Below, one piece after another: positions 22,901 through 33,897 of a stretch of 64,000 nucleotides of DNA. The notes below the pieces were generated by a model that saw only the letters and a program-made list of their open reading frames with translations, did not search any database and was not told where the DNA came from. Positions within the stretch are counted from its first letter, which is position 1. Each line of letters opens with the position of its first letter. The stretch is from Cephalopachus bancanus (Eukaryota; Chordata; Mammalia; Primates; Tarsiidae), in contig JAPVLO010000233.1 in assembly GCA_027257055.1 (NCBI GenBank), positions 3,472,001 through 3,536,000 on the forward strand. Reading direction: 5' to 3'. The position numbers and the translations under genes were made by a program.

Positions 22901-23832
22901 TGATGAAATGGCAGGTTCTTTTTTCCCCTAACGTTGTTTCTTTTTTTTTTTTTGCCCTTGGCCAGGAAGCTCCCAGCTTAGCTTTGCTTTTCTCTTTCTG
23001 TTATTTGGATTTTTATCTCTATATTTGTGTTATACTGTGCCCTTTACTGCAAACTACCTTGGATCTTTTCTGAAATGAGAAAATGAGTAATCAATAAATT
23101 AGAACGTGATTAAACAAATTATAGAAAGTGATTAAATGTATCATCAATGAAACCTCCTATATTTAATTTAAACTTTTTCCAGGTCATTCTTTCCTTAGCT
23201 GGTTTTACTGTGAACTCTTGGTCTGCTAGAATTAACTGGAATCCAGATAGCACAATGACAGGCCCCTCACACTCCCTCTAATCATTAGGTTACAAATCCG
23301 TTTACCTTACTGTGAGTCCCTCATGGGTTAGGACTGTTCTAATTATCTCTGAACCCAAGCCACCTGTGCCTTAAAGCAAGCACTTATGTGTTTGGTGAGT
23401 GAGTAACCCAGAAAAAAAATCACTCACAAAAAACTCACATCAGAAATCTAGGTTAAAGGAAACAGCCCAAATACTCCCAGGGTATTTTCTATTGTTGGTG
23501 CATGTTAAATCTACAACAGCAACTGAGCAGATGACACAGACACAAGAGCTCAGCTATCATTAGCCTAGAATCAACAAGGGAAGGAAGGAAGGAAGCCAAG
23601 TATCACAGTTTAGAAATGTTTCCAATAAGGGTTAAAACAACGAGGGTTTGTGTTATCATAGTAATTAAAAAAACCCACACACCTCGTAGTCCCAAGAAAT
23701 CCAATTACTGAGGATTTAACTATAATCTGCATGCCTACCTTCTGCTTTCTAATTAGCTTGATGACAGAACAAGGTAATGTGAAATTAGATTCTGTTTTAG
23801 AAACCAGATTTTATCTAAATTAGAAATTCAAA
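22901..23832. other. Unique AT-rich intron
   Basis: No gene or clear transposon seen; contains the (GGAA)n run near 23578. Confidence 0.5.
23578..23596 (+). repeat. (GGAA)n short run
   Basis: GGGAAGGAAGGAAGGAAG; four tandem units in unique sequence. Confidence 0.8.
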
Positions 23833-24128
23833 TCAGGCACGATGGCTCACGCCTGTAATCCCAGCACTTTGGGAGGTGGAAGTGAGAAGATTGCCTGAAC
23901 CCAAGGGTTCAAGAACAGCCTGGGCAACTTGGTGAGATCTCGTCTCTATGATAAATCAAAAAATTAGCTGGGCATGGTGGCGTACCTGTGGTTTCAGCTA
24001 CTTGGAAGGCTGAGGCGGAGGGCTTGCCTGAGCCCAGCAGGTTGAGGCTGTGGTGGCCGTGAGCAGGCCTCTGCACTCCAGCCTAGGTGACAGAGTGAGA
24101 CTCCTACTCAAAAAAAAAAAAAAAAAAG
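23833..24128 (+). mobile_element. Alu, sense, full length
   Basis: CAGGCACGATGGCTCACGCC through GAGACTCCTACTCAAAA with a 19-A tail, followed by a (GGAA)n run that continues the tail. Confidence 0.92.
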
Positions 24129-24365
24129 GAAAGGAAGGAAGGAAGACAGACCTATGGACTAAACGCAAGCCTACAATTCTGTAACGAAATCTACCTTGTA
24201 ACCGATTTTGAAATGCAAGAAGGCCTTAGGTTTAGATGAAACTTAGAAGAGAAAGTACTGGAGACATGTAAAATGAGCTTTCTTCTTTGCTTCCCCAGTC
24301 CATGTCCTCCCCTGACAACTCAATTCTACTTTCTCTGGGTTTTAGACAATGTGTGGCCTCCTTAC

Positions 24366-24421
24366 CTGAACTGGGGAACAGCACAAATAAGGTCTCTCTC
24401 ACCCTCAGGGATTTTAGCCTC
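24366..24421 (-). other. Pseudo-exon candidate, 56 bp, same strand as the gene
   Basis: On the minus strand, TTTCTCCATCGTCAG precedes and GTAAGGAG follows 56 bp that are open in two frames. A length of 56 would shift the reading frame if spliced in. The peptide is not recognised. Could be a cryptic exon or chance. Confidence 0.18.
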
Positions 24422-24656
24422 CTGACGATGGAGAAAGATAGATAAAACATATTTTAGACCAGCCTTGTGACCTCAACCATCTCATGAAGTCGGCGGAACT
24501 GAGGCTGATGAAGGTGATCACTCGTGAGTTCAGCTGGGAGGCTGAAAAAGGCCTGCGGCTGTCAGAAGTAGCTGGGGGTTACCACCAAGGGCCTTCACTG
24601 TGGCTGGCATAGGGGCCTCTGCCAAGTGCTAATCCTTGGTCTAAAATACCCGAGTA

Positions 24657-24965
24657 AGCCGGGCTCGGTGGCTCAGCCTGTAATCCCACGCCTTTGGGAG
24701 GCTGAGGTGAGTGGATTGCCTGAGCCTGCGGGTTCGAGACCCGCCTGGGCAGCGAGACCTCATCTCCACAATAAATCAAAAAAATCAGCCAGGCATGGTA
24801 GCGCATGCCTGTAATTCCGGCTACTGGGAAGGCTGAGGTGGAAGGATCACCGGAGCCCAGCAGGTCGAGGCTGCGGTGGCCGGGAGTGGCCACTGCACTC
24901 CAGTCTGGGCGACAGAGTGAGACTCCAACTCAAAATAAATAAATAAATAAATAAATAAATAAAAT
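24657..24965 (+). mobile_element. Alu, sense, young subfamily, (AAAT)n tail
   Basis: GCCGGGCTCGGTGGCTCAGC start, high CpG content and a long AAAT tail. Flanks AAAATACCCGAGTA / AAAATATCCGAGTA are a 14-bp target-site duplication with one change. Good model of the subfamily consensus. Confidence 0.95.
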
Positions 24966-25104
24966 AAAATATCCGAGTACCTCCTCCCTTGAGTCAAGGA
25001 TGGGAAAATGTATACAAAGTGTATGCCTTTTGAAAATCAAATACAATGCCTTAGGGCATGGCTGAAGTATGTTTCTGAGTAGATCTGGGCCAAGATTTAG
25101 GAGT

Positions 25105-25232
25105 TATTTTCTTTAAAATAATATATATATATAATACATATTATTTATATTAACATATAAAATAATACATATTATTTATATTAAAATAATATATTGTATA
25201 TTATTTTTTATATATTATTTTATATATATAAA
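25105..25232 (+). repeat. AT-rich low-complexity stretch
   Basis: Almost pure A/T built from ATAATATAT and ACATATTATTTATATTA units, the latter appearing about twice in tandem. Confidence 0.9.
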
Positions 25233-25344
25233 GTCACTGATTAGAGTGAAAAAGCTGTGAATAATATTAGTGGTACATGCATTTTTTGGAAAAGGGATGT
25301 CATAATTTTCTGAAAAAATTGGACATTAAAATAAACTAGTACCA

Positions 25345-25637
25345 GCCGGGCTCGGTGACTCAGCCTGTAATCCCAGCATTTTGGGAGGCCGAGGCGAGTG
25401 GATTGCCTGAGCCCACAGGTTCAAAACCCTCCTGGGCAACTTGGCAAGACCTCATCTCTACAATAGATCAAAAATTAGCTGGGTGTGGTAGTGCACACCT
25501 GTAGTTCCGGCTACTTGGAAGACTGAGGCAGAAGCCTGAGCCTAGTAGGTCAATGCTGGGATGGCCAGGGAGCGTGTATGCCACTGCACTACAGTCTGGG
25601 TGACAGAGTGAAAATCCAACTCAAAAAAAAAAAAAAG
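25345..25637 (+). mobile_element. Alu, sense
   Basis: AGCCGGGCTCGGTGACTCAG start and a 3' end in GAAAATCCAACTCAAAAAAA. Both arms are present with a small deletion in the right arm. Confidence 0.92.
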
Positions 25638-26035
25638 AACCAATACCATTAAAAAAAAAGGAACTGTTTCATCAGACAACACCTCCAGTGGTTGGGACCC
25701 CTGAGGATTAACAACAATGGAGAGAAGAGAAAGGAAACTGGAAGAAAGACTCAGGGTTAGGAAGCTACAGCAAACTGGTCTACTCAGTCAACTGTTCTAC
25801 CCAGTGGGCGGGGTCTCTGTAATTTGCATAAGAAGCCAACTTCCTTACCTCATTTTCACAAAAGAACAGGCAGATTCTCAGGGCACCTGCAGCAGCCCAC
25901 ACTATCAGAAGGAGAAAGAGCATGTCTCTCACCCTAGGGAACAGGGTTGTCTTGTGTCTTTTTCATGCAACCTCCTGCCACAAGTCAAGGTACTTTCCGA
26001 GCCCTCACTGTGGCAAGTGACCTCCAGCCACTAGG

Positions 26036-26285
26036 GGAATTCATTCGCTCCACGGGTATTAGTTTTGAGCCTGCCTAATGCCAGGCACATTGTTGGTGTG
26101 AAGTATGAGACAGGACAGCATGGATGAGGGGCAGAGGGATATCAGACAATCACAGGCATCATCAGACAACTACATCGGTGAGAAGAGCCCTGAAGGAAAA
26201 ACGCAGGTGTTCGCCAGAGCAAGGAGAGGAGGGTGGAACTCAGGCAGTGCAGGTAGGGGGTGGGGCTGATCCCATGACCAAAGGG
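26036..26285 (-). mobile_element. L2 fragment, antisense
   Basis: GAATTCATTCGCTCCACGGG, CCTAATGCCAGGCACATTG, then GACAGGACAGCATGG and the AGAGCCCTGAAGGA stretch, in antisense L2 order. Confidence 0.6.
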
Positions 26286-26489
26286 GGCCACTAGTAAGTC
26301 CCTAGCAAAGGGACTTACAGGAAAAGGCCACCAGGATGCTGCCGTTTTCAGGGAACTCCAAGCCAGAAGAAAAGCTTAACCATATTTTAACCAGTAAGTA
26401 AATATTAAAGATTTGTGGACAAAGGCAGTTAAACACAATCACTTCGAGAAAGGCACAGAATGTATTTTCACTTATTTCTTCTCTCCCAG

Positions 26490-26538
26490 CTTTGGAATTG
26501 TTAAGGGCATCTTCTATGGAAAATATGTGAGACCACAG
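26490..26538 (+). other. Pseudo-exon candidate, 49 bp
   Basis: A strong acceptor (CTTATTTCTTCTCTCCCAG) and a strong donor (CAG/GTAAGTTC) enclose 49 bp with one open frame (FGIVKGIFYGKYVRPQ). It is on the strand opposite the MTUS2-like exon, so it would need an antisense transcript. No known protein is recognised. Confidence 0.2.
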
Positions 26539-26814
26539 GTAAGTTCTTTATGACAACATCGTTTTCCTCTGCACCACTAAGTGAATATTTTTGAAGAGGG
26601 AAGTTAGTTGAGAGGAAAAAAAGGACTATTGTTCATGGTTAGAGCAGAGGGTGGGAAGCGGGGGTGGAGTAAGGGAAAACATAAATAAATGCTAATTTCA
26701 GAAAGCACAGAGTATTTTTTTTTAAAAGCCCCCCTTCTGCCTAGGAGAGACTGAGAAGTGTCCTTACCCCCTAACATTTCTTCACATTCAAGTTAACCCT
26801 CTAAGACTCAAGTA

Positions 26815-27035
26815 GCCTTTATGAAATGCCTACCATGTGCTATGTCCTTTCATTTTTCATTTATATTAATTCATATAATTCATTTATATTAAGTAATCAA
26901 AACAATCCCATGGGGTACCCACATTTTTTTTTACCTGATAGAGAAATAGGAAAAGATTCTCTGATGTGGATTTGTCAAATGGCTAGAATGGGTGGAGTTG
27001 GGATTGATCCCTACCTGCCTCCTCAGGGGGCAGTA
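26815..27035 (-). mobile_element. MIR, antisense
   Basis: ATGCCTACCATGTGCTATG, ATCCCATGGGGTACCCACA, GAGAAATAGGAAAAGATTC in antisense MIR order. Confidence 0.5.
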
Positions 27036-27356
27036 AGGTGTCCTCACCGCCCCGTCCTTTAATCCACTCTTGGGCTTTGTTGGGAAAGGCTGTTTACTCT
27101 CGTATCTGTAAAAGCTAAACTCATCGATATCACAGGTTTTGATGATTGCTAAGTCCTAGCACTTCAACAGCACTCTGTACCAAAAAGCTGCGACTATATG
27201 GTAGTGAAAAAAAAAAAACAACCACAAGGTATTACAATTTGCTATACCAAAATAGGAAAATCCTTATCATATTTTTTTTTTAATAAAAGACTGGCAAAAA
27301 AAAAAAAACAAAAACAAATGGGATTTATTTGACCTTATTACAAAGTCAGTCTAGAA

Positions 27357-27567
27357 AAAGAAGTATTGATGCAAAACAATCGCTGGGACAAAGAATCAAC
27401 TTGGCTTTTATTTTATTTATTTTATTTTTATATTTATATTTATTTATCTTATTTTGCAGTCTCTTAAGAGTCTGCAAAAAAAATCTCTTAAGAGACTGAA
27501 AAATAAAATAAAATAAAAGCCAAGTTGATTCTTTGTCCCAGTGATTGTTTTGCATCGATATTTCTTA
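27357..27567 (+). repeat. Long hairpin (inverted repeat with 14-bp loop)
   Basis: Left arm 27357-27470 and right arm 27485-27567 are reverse complements: AAGAAGTATTGATGC… pairs with …GCATCGATATTTCTT, and both end in the self-complementary CTCTTAAGAG. Apart from an extra AT-rich ~30 bp in the left arm there are about three mismatches. The transcript of either strand would fold into an ~80-bp stem. Confidence 0.9.
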
Positions 27568-27606
27568 TTCTGTAGAATAAGAGTAGGTCTTATTCTACAT
27601 CCTACT
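27564..27606 (+). repeat. Small overlapping palindromes
   Basis: CTTATTCT-GT-AGAATAAG overlaps a second perfect inverted repeat, TGTAGAATAAGA / TCTTATTCTACA with a 5-bp loop, and AGTAGG / CCTACT. They abut the long hairpin. Confidence 0.85.
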
Positions 27607-27722
27607 CCTTGGTCCTACCCTTGGGTAGATCAGGTATTTGGGGAGTGCATTACTGTTCTGACATCATCACTTATGAACCAGTAGATAATGGAAGGCCAGA
27701 AGGCAAGTTGACTATTTTGTCA

Positions 27723-27775
27723 AAACTGGCCTCCTTGAAGACACCAAGATGGAAGGAGAAGAAAGAGAAAGCCCA
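27723..27775 (+). repeat. 53-bp inverted repeat, left arm
   Basis: AAACTGGCCTCCTTG … GAAAGAGAAAGCCCA is the reverse complement of 28168-28220 with only two mismatches (51 of 53). The spacer is about 390 bp. Similarity stops sharply at both ends. Confidence 0.9.
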
Positions 27776-27989
27776 GAATCTCAGAATCCACTACTGAAGT
27801 CAAATCAAACGCCTCCTCTGGTCTTAGAAAAGGCAGAAAGGTAAAGCTCCTTTCTGAGGCCAGTCCCCTGTCCCCATCCCTCAAGGCCTGGCTTCCTTTC
27901 CCAACTCCACCCCACCACTCAAGAGGCCTGGCTCTAATGCTTCTCTTCCTCTCTTGTCTTGACTCCCTCCTTCTTTTCTGGATGTTTCT

Positions 27990-28700
27990 ATCCATAAAGG
28001 TTAAGCGTCACTCATTCTGAAAACCAGAAACTTCCTTGGTGTGTGCTTCCTCTTTCAACTACCAACTTATTTTCCTTCTATTCCTCAAAGAACAATCTCC
28101 ACTTGTGGCTTCCATTTCCTCAGTGGTCATGCCCACTCTGTGCTCTGAAAGCTCTTCTTTCTCCAGATGGGCTTTCTCTTTCTTCTCCTTCCATCTTGGT
28201 GTCACCAAGGAGGCCAGTTTCAGACCTCTTTGTTCCTTTGCGCTTTCTTTGTCCTTCCAGAAAAACCCACATATACCCACCGCCTCAATCCCCAGAGCAA
28301 TGACTCTACGCTCATGATTTTTCCAAAGCTAAATCTCCAATTTGAAACTTTCTTTAGAGCTCCTGGCTTCTTATTTCCAGCTGCCTACTAGACATTGTTC
28401 TTTGGAGTCTCCCAAGCACTTCAGACTCCTCTCATCTGTTGACTTGTCTAAGTGAGGAAGCCTGCCGCCATTTCTGACTAGGCCCCACACATGCTAGGCT
28501 GTGTATCAACAACTCATGAAAACATGGATCAACCATGCTTTAATAATTGTTTCTTTGTGCTTCTCCATCACCAGCCTGTGAAACCTTTGGGGAAAGGAAT
28601 CATGTCTCATTCATCGTTCTGTCTCCAGAACATACTATCCCCCAGCACAATACTCAGTAACTCGGTCATTCTATTGGTAAGGATAGAACAACCACAATGT
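27990..28700 (+). mobile_element. L2 fragment, sense
   Basis: CTCATGATTTTTCCAAAGCTAAATC, CAGCTGCCTACTAGACATTG, CTCCCAAGCACTTCAGACTCC and, later, GGAATCATGTCTCATTCATC. It contains one arm (28168-28220) of a 53-bp inverted repeat whose other arm is at 27723-27775. Confidence 0.65.
28168..28220 (-). repeat. 53-bp inverted repeat, right arm
   Basis: Partner of 27723-27775, lying within decayed sense L2 sequence. Confidence 0.9.
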
Positions 28701-28938
28701 TCTTTGGACTGGAATGGAAAAGGAAGCAATTATTACAGTCATACAAATGTATAACTAGAAGAGCAAGTCCAGTAAATCTATTGGATGCCTTGTATAACAC
28801 CGTGAAAGAATGTTTACTTGAGTTTTCAACAAAGAAAGTAATAGTCCATCAGAGGAACAAGCTAGTGTAGACTTGAAATTTTGCCTCTGGAGAAAATAAC
28901 CAATATGTTCAGTGTGGAAGGGCTGCATGAATGTTTGT

Positions 28939-28993
<55 letters not shown>
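28939..28993 (+). repeat. (CA)n microsatellite, ~27 units
   Basis: Uninterrupted CA dinucleotides for about 55 bp; long enough to be polymorphic. Open frames through it (poly Cys-Val) are artefacts. Confidence 0.97.
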
Positions 28994-28998
<5 letters not shown>

Positions 28999-29327
28999 TA
29001 GGGAATGAGTCATAGTTCTCTCCCATAATGGTGTTATTTAGAATTTGATGCAAAACCTGCAGATTGTGTGTGGGGTATGCTCTGTCATGATTGAATAAGG
29101 GAGGACCACAAGTCAAGGCACCCCCATCTGAACTCCTAGCCAGGTGACCTCAAGGAGAGCCTGACCTGAGGCAAGAAGCCCTGGGTACCACCCTGTTTAC
29201 CACCATACCTGGTTCACACGCATGCAATCTATTGGTAGCAGACACACTGCAGCCCACAGATGGAAATCTGATCATTCCCAGCTGGATATTTATAATGATA
29301 TTATGGAAAATGCACTATATAAACATA

Positions 29328-29874
29328 TATGAGGGGGCCCCCAAAAAAACAGAATTATCTTTTGGAGGGCAGGCTCCTTGCAGTTCTAGGAACCCATTGA
29401 CATCAGTGTACCAGCTAGGGTTGTTGAGAGGTTACATTTGGCTTCAGTGGATTCTTTTTGGAGATTCTTTCAACATGTTTGCCTATTTCGTCACGGATGA
29501 TGTGCACAAACAATCTACCCACACTGAGCTGAATGTTCATCAGTTTTTGACAAAAATGCATGACTCCCATGTCCCACCCTCCCTATTCACCTGATCTCGC
29601 CCCAAGTGACTTTTTTTGTTTTCCCAGATGAAGAAAGTCCTCAAAGAGAAACACTTTGCTGATGTGGAAGAGATGAAACAAAAACGGCAGAAGCACTAAG
29701 AGACATCAAAATTAACAAGTTCAAAAACTGTTTTGAGCAGTGGAAAAAGTGTCTTGAGATGTGTATGGCATCAAACAAAGAACGCTTTGAAGGTGACTGA
29801 AGTTTAAACACATAAGAATAAATGTAAAATTTTTTTATAAATAAGTTCTGACTATTTGGGGTGCCCCTTTCATA
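29328..29874 (+). mobile_element. Mariner transposon, internally deleted (copy 2)
   Basis: TATGAGGGGGCCCCCAAAAA at the left and TTTGGGGTGCCCCTTTCATA at the right form imperfect inverted ends with TA at the borders. The transposase remnant (FADVEEMK, FKNCFEQWKKCLEMC) is broken by shifts. About 547 bp. Confidence 0.82.
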
Positions 29875-29889
29875 CAACATATGTTTATT

Positions 29890-30055
29890 TCTGGATGTCA
29901 TTGTGTGACCTTGGACAACTCATGTCACCTCTCTGAAACTCAGTTTCTTCATCTATAACAATAATTTTTCTGCCTACCTCTGAGGGTCATTGTGAGGACC
30001 AAATTAGATTCTATACATTAGTGTTTTATAAAGTGATACAAAATGGAAGACAATT
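29890..30055 (+). mobile_element. MIR, sense
   Basis: GTGTGACCTTGGACAACTCATG, CACCTCTCTGAAACTCAGTTTC and GAGGGTCATTGTGAGGACC, immediately after mariner copy 2. Confidence 0.75.
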
Positions 30056-31529
30056 GTTATCACCATTGCACAGCTTTCCAAAATCCCGTTTCTAGCAGAA
30101 GCACTTGGAAAAGTCATGAAATGTATATGATCTTACATACTGCCCTCCTTTTCCCCTCTTCTTGACATGAAATGCCTTATTTTCATTTGATTCTATTTCC
30201 ACTAAGACCAGTCACTCTCGTTACTCATTTTACTGTGTAATTACATAAAACTTTAGACATATATTAAAGCAGAGAGACTAGTTGAGTGAAATTACTGGAT
30301 CCTATCATCCAGCTTTCACAACGAACAATGCGTGGTCGGTGTTTTTTCATCTTTTATAACATAGACTCTCACCATCCTGGATTATTTTGAAGAAACTCCC
30401 AGATAATACATCATTTCATAAACATGAATTTCTAAAATGTGACTTTTTAAAACAACTACAAACAGTACCATCAAACTCAAAATATTAACAATAATTTCAT
30501 GACATCATGAAACAACCAATGTTCACATTTTTGTAATTATCTTCTCTCCTTTTTTGGTGTGTTTGAATTAGTATTCAAAATTAGATCCATACTACAATCA
30601 TCTGGTATGTCTCTATCTTTTGTTATCTGCCTGTTCCCACGCCCTCTTCTTTTCCTCCCCAGAGATGTTTGTTTGGCTTTTGTTTTTCACAAATTTTGTT
30701 GTTGCTGTTGAATACATTAGCTGGTTTGTTCTACAGAGTTTTCCAGAGCCTGGGTTTGCTGATTCACTCCCCATGGTGTTATTTAATATGCTTCTCTGCA
30801 TTCCTTTCTATTTCCAGTGAGTTATTTAGTTAAACCTAGAGGCTACATCAGATTCATTTTTTTCGCCCAAGACTAATTCCCAGGTCATCTGTATGTATTT
30901 CTATTGGTACAGTTCATACTACCTGGTGGTCTCTCTCAATTGATGATCATTGCCTTTACCTACTGAACAATTAGAGGCAGAAAAAGGTAATATTTTCTTA
31001 TATCTTTATTACAAGAATACTTTTATAAAGAGATACTTCCTTCTAATCAATATTTGGTTATCTTGAGGTACAGACCGAATAGAAGTAGCTAAAATGTTTT
31101 ATTTTTTTTCTTTATTTGCCAGATCTTAAAATAATGGGGCTGTTTCCAACCATCTTCCAAAATGACTGATTTGGGATTTGTTTTGTTTTGTATCGTATGC
31201 CCTCATATATATTATCTTACCGATGTTCACTCTTTTAGAAATTTTTATTTTATTTATTTTACCAATAGGAACTTATTCAGGTCAACACCTGGGGCCTTTT
31301 GTTAGAACCTTAGTTGTTTTTGAATTCTTCTTGGCTTTCTGGTATGTTCTGAGACCTACGTTTCCTAGACCTAGACCTGGAAGAGCTGCTTCTTCAAGGA
31401 CCCCTTTCTCCATTTAATGGGAAATGTACATAGATATTACAACCTGGGCACTGGGGAACTCATTACCATTAGTTTAGTTATTGTTTTTAACTTTCCAATG
31501 AACAGAGCTGGGAATATTTTTTTTCCAAG

Positions 31530-31578
31530 ATAAATTTCAGATGAGTTCCTACTTTATCCCATAATGCCCATATCACAT
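31530..31578 (+). repeat. 49-bp identical direct repeat, copy A
   Basis: ATAAATTTCAGATGAGTTCC … CCCATATCACAT is repeated without a single mismatch at 32862-32910, 1.33 kb away. It lies in old antisense L1. Confidence 0.92.
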
Positions 31579-31902
31579 TATCCCATAATACACAAGTTCA
31601 GGATAACAGCTGATGCAAAATAACAATAGTAATACTACTGACAGTAATATAATTACTGAAAATAGTTTCAGACCTTTTTGCAATTCTTTCAGAACCTTGG
31701 GCACATTCTATCAGGGACGTACTTTCCTATGTGGTTATGCCACTAACAGCCTATACGATTGCTTTCATTTGTTTAATTTCACTTGACTTTGATATCTTTT
31801 CAAATGTAATGTTGATGTATAATTGTGTAAAATATTTATGTGACTTCAAATCTACAAAACAAGGTGCATGCGAGGTCTACAATTAGCCTCTATCCCTAGT
31901 CC

Positions 31903-32085
31903 CTCCTATTCCTCTATAAGTAATTTTTTTTAAAAAATTCATAGCTTATTCTTCTATTGCTTTTTAATATAAGCCTATATATAGTATGAAATGTTATTCC
32001 CTCCTTCTATTCCCCTATTCATAGTTTATACTTCAGTTGCTTTTTCTTAATATTAGCTCATATATAATATAAAATTCCCCTATTG
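31903..32085 (+). repeat. Diverged tandem duplication, ~95-bp unit
   Basis: CCCTCCTATTCCTCTATAAG … CTTCTATTGCTTTTTAATAT … TATATATAGTATGAAAT recurs directly after itself as CCCTCCTTCTATTCCCCTAT … CTTCAGTTGCTTTTTCTTAAT … ATATATAATATAAAAT. Confidence 0.7.
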
Positions 32086-32694
32086 TTGAGATAAAAGGGA
32101 GCTGATTACACACTTTTCTCCACTTTGCTTTTATTACTAAATGATATCTCCTGGAAACCAGCTTCCAGTAGTACACAGAGATATTTCCCCATTCATGTGA
32201 CAGCATTTTAGCACTTCATCCTGTTGATCTAACGCAATCTACTCAGTTGACCCCCAATGAATGGACATTTGAGTTGTTTCCAGTTTTTTACGACTTCAAA
32301 CAGCTGCCATGAATCACTTCCTGCACTGCATTTTTGTCAGGTTACCTTGGGGAAAGACTCCTAGGGGTGAGACTATTATGTCAAAGAATAAATTCATATA
32401 TGATTTTGTTAGAGGCTGCCAACCTCCCCCTCCTAGGAGATGTACCATTTTCTATTCCCACCAGAAATATATGAGAATGCCTGTTCCTTTGAAGCCTCAC
32501 GAACACAGGATGTTGTCCAACTTTTGAGTTTATGCCAGTCTAATAGGTGCAATTTTGTGGTTCGTTGTAGTTTTACTTTCCATTTCTCTTATTATGAGTG
32601 AGATTGATTATCTTTTCATATAGCTAAGAGGCATCTGCCTTTCTCTTCCTATGAACTGTCTGTTCAAATTCCTAACCCATTTTCCTGTAAGTGG

Positions 32695-32860
32695 TTCACA
32701 AAACATAATCCCTAGACCAGCAGCATTACCCGGGAATTTATAAGAAATGCAAATTCTCAGGCCCCAAGCCAAGCCTACTTAGTCTAAAACTCAAGGGATG
32801 GGGCCCAGTAATCTGTGTTTTTACAAACCCTGCAGGTGACTCTCATGCACAAAAGAGCTA
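32695..32860 (-). mobile_element. hAT-Charlie-type MER element, antisense
   Basis: CCAGCAGCATTACCCGGGAAT, AGAAATGCAAATTCTCAGGCCCC and GGGGCCCAGTAATCTGTGTTTT belong to a common MER family with hAT ends. It ends where a 49-bp copy of sequence from 31530-31578 begins. Confidence 0.65.
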
Positions 32861-32861
32861 A

Positions 32862-32910
32862 ATAAATTTCAGATGAGTTCCTACTTTATCCCATAATGCC
32901 CATATCACAT
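32862..32910 (+). repeat. 49-bp identical direct repeat, copy B
   Basis: Identical to 31530-31578. It follows a hAT-type element; the flanks are unrelated to those of copy A. Confidence 0.92.
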
Positions 32911-33119
32911 GGTATAGTGTTGATGTACAGCTGTATTTTAACGTTTCTAAGGCTTGTCTAATTAAACTGGTCAAACTGTTAATACAATGAAACTGAAAGC
33001 TCCAAACATCAAGAAACTTTCATTCATTCAACCATTAACCAATAGATGTGCAGTGCTGGCAGTGAGTCAGATACTATGGCAAACAATGGGGGTGCCAGAC
33101 ATGTCCATCACCCCCAGGA

Positions 33120-33760
33120 GCTTCCCTTTCCCTGAGGAGGAACAAAACTAAATGAGCCCAAGTCTTAGTGGTCAGGAAGACGCAAAGTAAAATGACACTG
33201 AGATAACACTTGATTCCCGTCAAGTGGACCAAAACTTTAGAAAGGGGGGGAGAGTGCACCTATTCCTAGCAGAGATATGGGTGGAAAGGTGAAACGCTAA
33301 AACTGCAACCTTTTTGAAAAGAAATTTAGCTGTATCTTTTAATGCACCAAACAAAGCAATCCTATTCCAGGAATCAATCCTGTAGGAAGAATGCCATTCA
33401 AGGCTGTTTACAGCAGCCATGTTTATTGCCGCAAACACTGGTTATGAAGTGAACGCCCATCAGCAAAGGAATGGCGGAATAAATCATGGTGTCTCCACAC
33501 CATGCAGCCATGGAAAAGATTGAGCCATACTGCTGATTTGAAGATATTTCCACGATGTACTTTGAGTAAGGAAGCAGCATGTAGAAAAATGGGTATTAAT
33601 ACAATCTCATTTTTAAAAGCCCATAGCCATGCATAGGTATGTGTGTTGATACATGATTATATGCATGTAGAAAAAAATATGGAGGAATAAATATGAGGGC
33701 TCAATATCCACTCTATCTCCCTGGCTCTCCTTCTTTGGCACTATAGAAGGTACGCCGAGG
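33120..33760 (+). mobile_element. Old L1/HAL1, sense
   Basis: Sense landmarks: ACACTGAGATAACACTTGATTCC, TTTACAGCAGCCATGTTTATTGC, GAATGGCGGAATAAATCATGG. Diverged ORF2 3' end and 3' UTR without an intact frame. Confidence 0.65.
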
Positions 33761-33897
33761 ACAACATGCTTAGACATTCCTGCAGGCAAATGGATGCACT
33801 TGTGGGTGGGATGAGAGAGGAAGAGTGACCAGGGGTTGCCTGGGCAGTTGCTGCTGCCAAGAACCTGTGCTTGTCACACCTTTGCTTCTACTGAGTT

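Larger units (their letters stand above)
30260..32690 (-). mobile_element. Old L1 (L1ME-type), antisense
   Basis: The 3' UTR part comes first (GTTTTCCAGAGCCTGGGTTTGCTGATTC; CCATGGTGTTATTTAATATG; CTAGAGGCTACATCAGATTC). The ORF2-proximal part follows (GACATTTGAGTTGTTTCCAG; CTATTCCCACCAGAAATATA; CCTAACCCATTTTCCT). Highly diverged and locally rearranged: a diverged tandem duplication lies at 31903-32085. Confidence 0.72.

Noticed and set aside
28755..29116. Cys-Val repeat proteins on the minus strand
   Set aside because: Translation artefact of the (CA)n microsatellite.
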